A stretch of DNA of 64,000 nt, taken from Ferranicluibacter quercicola (GTDB lineage: Bacteria > Pseudomonadota > Alphaproteobacteria > Rhizobiales > Rhizobiaceae). The position numbers and the translations under genes are program-made. The stretch is taken from contig NZ_JAJOZR010000008.1 in the NCBI RefSeq assembly GCF_021168455.1, positions 62,001-126,000 on the forward strand, in the 5' to 3' direction. The notes below the pieces were generated by a model. That model saw only the letters and a program-made list of their open reading frames with translations. It was not told where the DNA came from and searched no databases. Of the stretch, positions 50,755 to 57,525 are shown piece by piece. The stretch's first letter is position 1. Every line of letters starts with the position of its first letter.

Positions 50755-52272
50755 TCACGGCGTCGGCGGATACACCCACGCATAGCGAACATGATAGAGA
50801 TCCCCCGGCCGGCCGTAGTGATAGGGCAGCGCGATGTCCTGCGCCTCGACCGGCCGGGAGGTGCCGCCGGCGGCGGCGCGGACATAGGCGTCCTGCCAGT
50901 CCCGCAGCAGCGGCGCCAGCGGCGCATCCGCGTGCCCCTCGTCGCGCCACACCATCAACAGGGGATGCCCGGCATCGAAGGCGACCTGCGGCTGGAAGGC
51001 CTCGTAGCCCGGTATCATCACCGGTATGCCCGGCGCGTTGAGGCGGAGATTGCCGGCCATCTGCAGGTCGGCGGTCGCGATCAGCGTCGGGGGGTGACGA
51101 CCGGTCGCCAGGATCGCCTCGATCGCGGGCTGGTAGGGCACGTTGATCTTCTTGTAGTCGCCGGTCAGCCGGGCCGCGGGCACGCGCACGAAAAGCACAA
51201 GGGGAACGGCGACCATGAGAAGGATGGCGATCCGGCCGAAGTGCTTCGGCGCAGCGCCGAGCGGCTGGTCCAGAAGATCGATCTTCAGCGCGAGATAGAC
51301 CGGCAGCAGGAAGAAGAACGGCGTCAGCCACCGATCCTTGATGTGGGAGGCCCCGCCGACCAGAACGAGCAGCACGAGCGCTGCGACGAGGACGAGCAAC
51401 ATCCGGCCGATCAGCCGCGACCAGGCGCTTTCCGCGCGCCATGCGGCCGGCAGCAGCCGGGCGAAGATGCCGGCGAACACGCCGATCGTCACCACCGAAA
51501 AGGCAATCAGGGCCTGCGCGAGCGAGATCAGACCGTCCGCGATCTGGTCCAGCCGGCCGTCATCGCCGTCCTGCGTCAGCTTGCCGAGCGTCCGGTCCGT
51601 CGCCGTCCGAAAGTGCTCGAGGAACCACACGCCGTGCGGCATCACGATCGCGGCCGCGACAACGGCCGTCAGCACCAGCCGCACATCGAAAAGCCGCCGC
51701 CGGAAGACGGGATCGAGCAGGACGGCGACGAGAGCCGCGACGGGAAGCAGAACGAAATTGTACTTAGCGATGGTGCCGAGCCCGATCGCAAGCCCCGTCA
51801 GCGCATAATGGCCGGCCGTCGGCTGCTGCAGGGTCGCCACCAGCGCATAGACGAAGAGACAGGCGGCAAAGAGCACGGCCACGGTGTGCGTGAGGTCGCG
51901 CTGCGCCTCGAAGACGACCTGCGGCACGGTGAGGAGCCCGAGCACCGCGATGACAATGAGAACGGGATTGCGGATGATCCGGGCCGCCGTCATGCCCACC
52001 AGCCCGTAGCAGGCAAACAGCATCGCATTCTTGAGCAGCGACAGCGCCAGCACGGTATCGCCCAGAAGCTGGACGACGCCATATTGCAGCCAGTTGTAGA
52101 AGGGTGGCTGGCTGTCGTAACCGACGGCCAGCCACTGCGCGAGGAACAGTTGCTGCCCCTCGTCGAGTTCCAGCGAGGCCGGCAGGGCGAGCCTGAGCGC
52201 GATGTTGACGAGGAAATAGAGGGCGAGAAGTCCTGCGAGCCACCCGCGACGCCGCGACAATGCTTCGATCAC
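50755..52272 (-). CDS. Glycosyltransferase family 39 (ArnT/PMT-like) membrane protein
   Basis: 505 residues with about 11 membrane helices. N-terminal GLLALYFLVNIALRLALPASLELDEGQQLFLAQW carries the acidic dyad D-E in the first periplasmic loop (ELDEGQQ), the catalytic site of GT-C enzymes that use polyprenyl-phosphate sugars. GTG start (52272). It is 1 nt after the GT2 gene, so the two work in one pathway, probably adding a sugar to a lipid or polysaccharide at the periplasmic face. Confidence 0.83.
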   Translation of the reverse strand: MIEALSRRRGWLAGLLALYFLVNIALRLALPASLELDEGQQLFLAQWLAVGYDSQPPFYNWLQYGVVQLLGDTVLALSLLKNAMLFACYGLVGMTAARIIRNPVLIVIAVLGLLTVPQVVFEAQRDLTHTVAVLFAACLFVYALVATLQQPTAGHYALTGLAIGLGTIAKYNFVLLPVAALVAVLLDPVFRRRLFDVRLVLTAVVAAAIVMPHGVWFLEHFRTATDRTLGKLTQDGDDGRLDQIADGLISLAQALIAFSVVTIGVFAGIFARLLPAAWRAESAWSRLIGRMLLVLVAALVLLVLVGGASHIKDRWLTPFFFLLPVYLALKIDLLDQPLGAAPKHFGRIAILLMVAVPLVLFVRVPAARLTGDYKKINVPYQPAIEAILATGRHPPTLIATADLQMAGNLRLNAPGIPVMIPGYEAFQPQVAFDAGHPLLMVWRDEGHADAPLAPLLRDWQDAYVRAAAGGTSRPVEAQDIALPYHYGRPGDLYHVRYAWVYPPTP

Positions 52273-52273
52273 G

Positions 52274-53275
52274 TCAGGCGTCCCGGCCGTGGACGCGGCG
52301 CACGATATAGTTGGTTTCCCCGATCTGCATGCGCGCCAGCATCTCCGCCACGATGCCGGTGGTGATCATCTGCACCGATGCGATGAAGAGCATCACGGCG
52401 ATGATGAACATCGGCCGCGTGCCGATGTCCTGCCCGAGCACGAACTTCGTCCAGGCGAGATGGATGAACATCAGGCTGCAGACCGCCCCGAAGACGAGGC
52501 CGATGGAGCCGAAGAACTGGGCCGGGCGCTGGCGAAAGCGCATGAAGAACAGCACCGACAGAAGATCGAGAAAGACGCGGAAGGTGCGCGAGATCCCGTA
52601 TTTGGATTCGCCGAACTGGCGGGGATAGTGATTCACCACCATCTCGCCGATGCGCGATGTCGGCACCACGGTCGCGATCCAGGCGGGGATGAAGCGATGC
52701 ATGCCGCCGAGAATGCGGATCTGCCGGAGAATGTCGGTGCGGTAGAGTTTCAGGCCGCAGCCGTAATCGTGAATGTGCACGCCGGTGATCTTGCGGATCA
52801 GCCGGTTTGCGAACCAGGACGGGATCAGCCGCAGAACGAGCCCGTCCTGCCGCGCCTTGCGCCAGCCGCAGAGAAGATCGAGGCCGCGCTCTTCCAGCAC
52901 CGCGACCATGCGCGGGATATCGTAGGGGTCGTTCTGAAGATCGCCATCGAGCGTAACCAGCAGGCGACCGCGCGCCGCGTCGATGCCCGCCTGCAGGCCC
53001 GCCGCCTTGCCGAAATTGCGCTGGAACTCGACGATCCGCAGATCGAGCCCGGGCCGGGCGAATTCCCGGCGCAGCTGCGCCAGCGTCCCGTCCGTCGAGC
53101 CGTCATCGACGATGATCACCTCGAAGGGCCTGCCAAAACCCTGCATCGCATCGCAGATCTTTTCGAAAAGCGGCGAAATGCTCTCCTCTTCGTTGCAGAC
53201 CGGAATGAGGATCGAAAGCGCGACCTCGCCTGCGATCTCGTCCGCAGTCTCTGTTTCTGGCGTGGGTTCCCGCAC
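52274..53275 (-). CDS. Polyprenyl-phosphate glycosyltransferase, GT2 (GtrB/ArnC-like)
   Basis: 333 residues: GT2 catalytic domain (LSILIPVCNEEESISPLFEK, VIIVDDGSTDGT, VTLDGDLQNDP as the DxD region, DYGCGLKLYRTDIL, PRQFGESKYGISRT) and two C-terminal membrane helices, the GtrB/ArnC layout. It makes an undecaprenyl-phosphate-linked sugar on the cytoplasmic face. GTG start (53275). It precedes the GT39 gene on the same strand and lies 117 bp from a divergent flippase-like gene. Confidence 0.88.
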   Translation of the reverse strand: MREPTPETETADEIAGEVALSILIPVCNEEESISPLFEKICDAMQGFGRPFEVIIVDDGSTDGTLAQLRREFARPGLDLRIVEFQRNFGKAAGLQAGIDAARGRLLVTLDGDLQNDPYDIPRMVAVLEERGLDLLCGWRKARQDGLVLRLIPSWFANRLIRKITGVHIHDYGCGLKLYRTDILRQIRILGGMHRFIPAWIATVVPTSRIGEMVVNHYPRQFGESKYGISRTFRVFLDLLSVLFFMRFRQRPAQFFGSIGLVFGAVCSLMFIHLAWTKFVLGQDIGTRPMFIIAVMLFIASVQMITTGIVAEMLARMQIGETNYIVRRVHGRDA

Positions 53276-53392
53276 GTGGCGCTCCGGATCTATCTGGTTT
53301 TTCCCGCGCTTCCGTTATAGCAGGCGGCCGCGGGGAGCAATCCGCAGCGCAGGGCGGCATGCCGTCGCAGGGACGGCCGGGGAGACGAGAGC

Positions 53393-54343
53393 GTGCAAAC
53401 GTCGAGAAAACACAACCGTATGCTGCTGCTTACCCTCGGCGTCGTCGGTCTCTATGCCCTCTTCCTGCAGTGGTTCCTGGGATGGGGCGAGATCCTCTCG
53501 CGATGGCGGGCCGTGGGGCCGGGGACGGGCACGATGGCGCTGGCGCTGCTGGTGGTCACCTACATCATCCGCACCCATCGCATGCAGGACTATTTTCGCC
53601 ACGAGACGAAAGGCCGCTTTCTCGCGCTCTTCCGGGTGACGCAGATCCACAATCTCCTCAACATCATGATGCCGCTGCGCACCGGCGAGACGAGCTTTCC
53701 CCTGTTGATGCGCTCGGAATTCGGTGTGCCGCTGGCGCGCGGCGCCTCGGCCCTCTTCGTCCTGCGCCTGCTCGATCTCCATGCCCTTCTCGCCGCCGGC
53801 GGCGTGGGACTGGTCGCGACGGCCGCGCGGCCTGCGGTTGCGGGATGGCTATGGGCGCTCTTTCTCGTGCTGCCCCTTCTCCTGTTTCCCTTGCGCAAAA
53901 GTGTCGTCAGGCTTGCGAAACGGCATCTTCCAGCAAAACTGACACGGGTGACCGACGAGATCGATGCCGGCATTCCCGCCGATCTCGGTGCTTTCGGCCG
54001 CGCCTGGTTCCTCACCGTCGTCAACTGGGGCATCAAGGTGGCAGTGCTCGCCTGGGTTCTCGCGCTGATGGGCGTCGGGCCGCTCTCGGCAAGCGTCGGA
54101 GGTGCACTGGGCGGCGAGATCTCCTCGGTCTTGCCCCTCCACGCACCCGCAGGGGTGGGAACCTATCCGGCCGGCATTGCGGCCGGTGCCACAGCACTCG
54201 GCGCATCGCGCGCGCCGGATGCGCTGGAGACGCTCGCCGGCGCCAGCGTCAACACGCATCTGCTGATCGTCGTCTCCGCCCTCGTCGGCACCGGGCTCTC
54301 GCTCATCCTGCCGTTTCTGGCGGGCGGACGTCCTCGCTCATGA
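53393..54343 (+). CDS. UPF0104/lysylphosphatidylglycerol synthase-like membrane protein (flippase-type)
   Basis: 316 residues, about eight helices, with PLRTGETSFPLLMRSEFGVPLARG and GGEISSVLPLHAPAGVGTYPAG, the signature of the LPG-synthase transmembrane domain without the catalytic domain. Members of UPF0104 are proposed flippases or lipid transporters. GTG at 53393 is used; ATG 53420 is an alternative. Divergence from the GT2/GT39 pair suggests a shared lipid-modification role. Confidence 0.78.
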   Translation: MQTSRKHNRMLLLTLGVVGLYALFLQWFLGWGEILSRWRAVGPGTGTMALALLVVTYIIRTHRMQDYFRHETKGRFLALFRVTQIHNLLNIMMPLRTGETSFPLLMRSEFGVPLARGASALFVLRLLDLHALLAAGGVGLVATAARPAVAGWLWALFLVLPLLLFPLRKSVVRLAKRHLPAKLTRVTDEIDAGIPADLGAFGRAWFLTVVNWGIKVAVLAWVLALMGVGPLSASVGGALGGEISSVLPLHAPAGVGTYPAGIAAGATALGASRAPDALETLAGASVNTHLLIVVSALVGTGLSLILPFLAGGRPRS

Positions 54344-54362
54344 GAATCCCGCGGTCGGACTG

Positions 54363-54391
54363 TTGCTCTTTCCCCGTCCTGCGGTTATAAG
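54363..54391 (+). promoter_or_regulatory. Candidate promoter of rpmI-rplT
   Basis: TTGCTC (54363-54368), 17-nt spacer, TATAAG (54386-54391), about 100 bp before rpmI. The gap to the start is long enough for a leader such as that used for L20 autoregulation, but I see no recognisable structure. Confidence 0.4.
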
Positions 54392-54489
54392 CCGCCGTCC
54401 GAACGGTCCGGCAGGGCATGCCGTGGCCGTTCTTTTACGCTCGAGGCGACCTCGTCAGTCACCTCACATAATCAGAATGGAGTAGCAAA

Positions 54490-54693
54490 ATGCCCAAGAT
54501 GAAGACGAAGTCCTCTGCCAAGAAGCGGTTCAAGATCACCGCGACCGGCAAGGTCGTAGCAGCTGCCGCCGGCAAGCGCCACGGCATGATCAAGCGGTCC
54601 AACAAGTTCATTCGCGACGCCCGCGGCACGATGGTTCTGGCCGAGCCCGATGGCAAGAAGGTCATCAAGAACTACCTGCCCAACGGTCTCTGA
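54490..54693 (+). CDS. rpmI: 50S ribosomal protein L35
   Basis: 67 residues, complete (KMKTKSSAKKRFKITATGKV, then KRHGMIKRSNKFIRDARGTM). It sits in the 23S domain II region. It usually follows infC directly; here three glycosyltransferase-type genes lie between. 37 nt separate it from rplT. Confidence 0.97.
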   Translation: MPKMKTKSSAKKRFKITATGKVVAAAAGKRHGMIKRSNKFIRDARGTMVLAEPDGKKVIKNYLPNGL

Positions 54694-54730
54694 GACGTCT
54701 GGCACTATTGGATTTTAAGGAGATCATACC

Positions 54731-55135
54731 ATGGCACGTGTAAAGCGCGGCGTAGCCGCTCACGCAAAGCATAAAAAAGTCCTCAAGGCAGCCAAGGGTT
54801 TCTACGGCCGCCGCAAGAACACGATCCGTGCAGCCAAGGCTGCCGTCGATCGTTCCAAGCAGTTCGCCTACCGCGACCGCAAGGTCAACAAGCGCAATTT
54901 CCGCGCGCTCTGGATCCAGCGTATCAACGCTGCCGTCCGCGAGCATGGCCTGACCTATGGCCGCTTCATCGACGGCCTGAACAAGGCCGGCATCGAAGTC
55001 GATCGCAAGGTTCTGTCGGACATGGCCATCCATGAAGCCGCTGCCTTCGGCGCGCTCATCGAAGCCTCCAAGAACGCCCTGTCCTACCTCAAGGACGCCG
55101 GCACGAAGAACGAGTTTGAAAGCGCGGTCAAGTAA
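54731..55135 (+). CDS. rplT: 50S ribosomal protein L20
   Basis: 134 residues, slightly longer at the C-terminus than the E. coli protein. The long N-terminal helix (VAAHAKHKKVLKAAKGFYGR) and RNFRALWIQRINAAVREHGL are conserved. L20 is needed early in 50S assembly and represses its operon in many bacteria. Its end is followed by a terminator that also precedes pheS. Confidence 0.97.
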   Translation: MARVKRGVAAHAKHKKVLKAAKGFYGRRKNTIRAAKAAVDRSKQFAYRDRKVNKRNFRALWIQRINAAVREHGLTYGRFIDGLNKAGIEVDRKVLSDMAIHEAAAFGALIEASKNALSYLKDAGTKNEFESAVK

Positions 55136-55169
55136 GCCAGCGCTTCCCTGACGACAGACGACTTTGGGA

Positions 55170-55200
55170 AACCCGCGCTGGCAGGCTAGCGCGGGTTTTT
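55170..55200 (+). terminator. Terminator between rplT and pheS
   Basis: 10-bp stem AACCCGCGCT/AGCGCGGGTT, 8-nt loop, T-run of 5-6 from 55196. It lies 41 nt before pheS, so it may be read through as an attenuator; no Phe-rich leader peptide was found. Confidence 0.75.
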
Positions 55201-55240
55201 TCCGTTTTTGAACACGCCCCATCGACAAGGCAGACGACGA

Positions 55241-56326
55241 ATGAGCGACCTCGACACTTTGCAAACCACTCTTCTCGGCGAGATCGCCTCCGCCGACAGC
55301 GAGGCCGCGATCGAGGCGGTGCGCCTTTCCGCGCTCGGCAAGAAGGGGTCGGTTTCCGAGCTGCTGAAAACGCTGGGCACGATGACGCCGGAGGAGCGCC
55401 AGACGCGCGGCGCGGCCATCAACGCGCTGAAAGGCGTGGTCGGCGAGGCGATCGCAACCCGCAAGGCGGATCTCAAGGACGCGGCGATTGCCGAGCGCCT
55501 GGCCCGCGAGACCGTCGATGTGACCCTGCCGGTGCGCGCATCGCCCGCCGAGCGCGGCCGGATCCATCCGATCAGCCAGATCACCGACGAGATCACCGCG
55601 ATCTTCGCCGATATGGGCTTCTCGATCGCCGAAGGTCCGGACATCGAAACGGACTACTACAATTTCACCGCGCTGAATTTCCCGGAAGGCCATCCCGCCC
55701 GCGAAATGCACGACACGTTCTTCTTCCCCCCGGACGAGAACGGTGCGCGCAAGGTGCTGCGCACGCACACCTCGCCCGTGCAGGTGCGCACCATGGAAGG
55801 CCAGAAGCCTCCGATCCGGATCATCATTCCCGGCAAGACCTACCGGCAGGATTCCGACGCGACCCATTCGCCGATGTTCCACCAGGTCGAGGGCCTCGTG
55901 GTCGACACGAAGGCGAACGTCGCCAATCTGCGCTGGGTGCTGGAGGAATTCTGCAAGGCCTTCTTCGAGGTCGACAGCGTCACCATGCGCTTCCGCCCCT
56001 CCTTCTTCCCCTTCACCGAGCCGAGCTTCGAAGTCGATATCCAGTGCGACCGCTCGTCGGGCCCGATCGTCAAGTTCGGCGAGGGCACCGACTGGATGGA
56101 GATCCTCGGCTGCGGCATGGTGCATCCGAACGTGCTGCGCGCCGGCGGTCTCGATCCCGACGTCTACCAGGGTTTCGCCTGGGGCATGGGCCTCGACCGC
56201 ATCGCCATGCTGAAATACGGCATGCCGGATCTGCGCAACTTCTTCGACGCCGACGTCCGCTGGATGTCGCATTACGGCTTCCGCCCGCTCGACATGCCGA
56301 CGCTGTTCGGGGGCCTGAGCGGCTGA
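55241..56326 (+). CDS. pheS: Phenylalanyl-tRNA synthetase alpha subunit
   Basis: 361 residues: N-terminal coiled-coil (about 1-100) and class II core with motif 1 (HPISQITDEITAIFADMGFS), motif 2 (IIPGKTYRQDSDATHSPMFHQ) and motif 3 (GFAWGMGLDRIAMLKYGMPD). It is the catalytic subunit of the alpha2beta2 enzyme. The C-terminal end (GFRPLDMPTLFGG) is duplicated 669 bp downstream. ATG 55241 is chosen over the upstream frame. Confidence 0.96.
   Translation: MSDLDTLQTTLLGEIASADSEAAIEAVRLSALGKKGSVSELLKTLGTMTPEERQTRGAAINALKGVVGEAIATRKADLKDAAIAERLARETVDVTLPVRASPAERGRIHPISQITDEITAIFADMGFSIAEGPDIETDYYNFTALNFPEGHPAREMHDTFFFPPDENGARKVLRTHTSPVQVRTMEGQKPPIRIIIPGKTYRQDSDATHSPMFHQVEGLVVDTKANVANLRWVLEEFCKAFFEVDSVTMRFRPSFFPFTEPSFEVDIQCDRSSGPIVKFGEGTDWMEILGCGMVHPNVLRAGGLDPDVYQGFAWGMGLDRIAMLKYGMPDLRNFFDADVRWMSHYGFRPLDMPTLFGGLSG
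56274..56321. repeat. Direct repeat, copy 1 (pheS 3' end)
   Basis: 48 bases covering the final codons of pheS. The same sequence, with one substitution and a 1-base deletion, recurs at 56943-56989. The brnTA pair lies between the copies. Confidence 0.9.
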
Positions 56327-56329
56327 TTT

Positions 56330-56345
56330 ATTTGTGGCCACAAAT
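56330..56345. promoter_or_regulatory. Palindromic probable operator of brnTA
   Basis: 16-bp perfect palindrome ATTTGTGGCCACAAAT between the pheS stop and the brnT start. BrnTA operons are repressed by BrnA alone or with BrnT at such dyads. TAGAAT (56358-56363) abuts the ATG but has no partner -35. Confidence 0.5.
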
Positions 56346-56363
56346 TGAGATCTGTGGTAGAAT

Positions 56364-56654
56364 ATGGACTTGGAGTGGGACGAGGACAAGCGACAGAAGA
56401 ACCTGCGGGAGCGGGGAATCGATTTTGCGTCAGCGGCCGAGATGGATCCCTCATCGGCCGTGACTGTCATCGACAGCCGCTCCGATTACGGTGAGCCGCG
56501 CTTCCTCGTCTTCGGGTTCATTCAGGCGCGCCTTCATGTTCTCTGCTGGACGCCGAGAGACGGCAGGATGCGGGTCATATCTTTAAGGAAAGCCAATGAG
56601 CGTGAACAGAAAGCCTATCTCGACGCTTCCGGATCACCTTCCCCCTCTCACTGA
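56364..56654 (+). CDS. brnT: BrnT family toxin
   Basis: 96 residues. The BrnT fold is evident: MDLEWDEDKRQKNLRERGIDF, then FLVFGFIQARLHVLCWTPRD and VISLRKANEREQKAYLDAS. BrnT is a RelE-like ribonuclease toxin that blocks translation, controlled by BrnA. It is encoded between pheS and pheT, 37 bp after pheS, and its last 59 bases overlap brnA in another frame. Confidence 0.88.
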   Translation: MDLEWDEDKRQKNLRERGIDFASAAEMDPSSAVTVIDSRSDYGEPRFLVFGFIQARLHVLCWTPRDGRMRVISLRKANEREQKAYLDASGSPSPSH

Positions 56655-56913
56655 CGAGGACGGCGAGGTTCGCGAGATCACAGCCGAAGACCTGAAGCAT
56701 TTCCACCCCGTGACGGATGCCTTGCCTGATATCCTCGAGGCCCTGGAACGATCCCGCGGCCAGCGGGGACCGCAGAAGGAGCCGGTCAAGGAGCGCGTCG
56801 GCCTGCGGCTCGATCACGCCGTGGTCGAGCATTTTCGCCGGACCGGACCGGGCTGGCAGAGCCGGATCAATGCCGTGCTGGCGGCGCATGTGAAGGCAAC
56901 GAAGAATTCTTGA
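56596..56913 (+). CDS. brnA: BrnA family antitoxin
   Basis: 105 residues with a ribbon-helix-helix-type C-terminal half (VKERVGLRLDHAVVEHFRRT then GWQSRINAVLAAHVKATK), matching BrnA. The N-terminal part binds the toxin. AAGGA lies 6 nt before ATG 56596, inside brnT. It should form an inactive complex with BrnT and repress the operon. Confidence 0.87.
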   Translation: MSVNRKPISTLPDHLPPLTDEDGEVREITAEDLKHFHPVTDALPDILEALERSRGQRGPQKEPVKERVGLRLDHAVVEHFRRTGPGWQSRINAVLAAHVKATKNS

Positions 56914-56942
56914 TATCCGGGCCGGGACCGGCCGCGAAGGAA

Positions 56943-56989
56943 ACGGCTTCCGCCCGCTCGACATGACGACGCTGTTCGGGGGCTGAGCG
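56943..56989. repeat. Direct repeat, copy 2 (degenerate pheS 3' end)
   Basis: 47 bases matching 56274-56321 at 46 of 48 positions. Read in frame it ends GFRPLDMTTLFGG then stop. It lies after brnA and before the A+T-rich gene, so it marks one boundary of the insertion. Confidence 0.9.
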
Positions 56990-57033
56990 AGTACAGTGAG
57001 ATTTCCGATCAAACGACGTGAAGAGGAGCACCG

Positions 57034-57507
57034 ATGACAGATTTGATCAATAAACCTGAGTGGCTAGCGCTCCTTGGCATTTTTCTATCAGCGATCGTCG
57101 GCGCCATAGCATATCTTTTCCAAAAGAGAGCCGATTTAAAGAATCATCTCCAAGAGATTCGTCGAAGGGAGTACGCGAATTACTTCGGATCTCTAGCTAA
57201 TAAGCTCCATTATCAAACGATTTCGGCTAATAATGAGACTGAAAAACTTGAATACAACAAGAAACATATCGATGCTTTAGGTGAAATGCGGAGGTCGTAC
57301 TTTGTCATTTCGGTTATCTCGTCTGATGCAGTCTGCAGAAACCTATTTGAGCTTCAAACCTGCATCTCAGCGGAAGAGAGCGGCAGAAAGGAAAATCAAG
57401 TCGGGATCGCGCTAGCCCATTTGCTAAAAGCTATTAGAAATGAAGGTTATGGAAAATCTCGGCTGAGCATCGAAGAAATATCGTACGCGCTTGCAACAAA
57501 AATTTGA
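57034..57507 (+). CDS. A+T-rich hypothetical protein with N-terminal membrane anchor
   Basis: 157 residues: one N-terminal membrane helix (EWLALLGIFLSAIVGAIAYLF), then a charged helical cytoplasmic region (QKRADLKNHLQEIRRREYAN, NNETEKLEYNKKHIDALGE) and a second helical part ending EEISYALATKI. Codon use is plainly A+T-rich against neighbouring pheS and pheT, which suggests recent acquisition. An AGAGGAG precedes ATG 57034. No family is recognised. It sits 18 bp before pheT, in the same orientation, and may alter pheT expression. Confidence 0.7.
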   Translation: MTDLINKPEWLALLGIFLSAIVGAIAYLFQKRADLKNHLQEIRRREYANYFGSLANKLHYQTISANNETEKLEYNKKHIDALGEMRRSYFVISVISSDAVCRNLFELQTCISAEESGRKENQVGIALAHLLKAIRNEGYGKSRLSIEEISYALATKI

Positions 57508-57525
57508 CCTACGAGTAGAAACATC

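Noticed and set aside
55170..55240. A Phe attenuator in front of pheS
   Set aside because: The terminator between rplT and pheS invites this idea, but I found no short leader frame with a run of Phe codons, so it is listed only as a terminator.
57034..57507. Decayed fragment of a larger gene
   Set aside because: The A+T-rich gene has an intact start, ribosome site and continuous frame, and a coherent helix-plus-charged-domain layout, so it is treated as a whole gene of unknown function.
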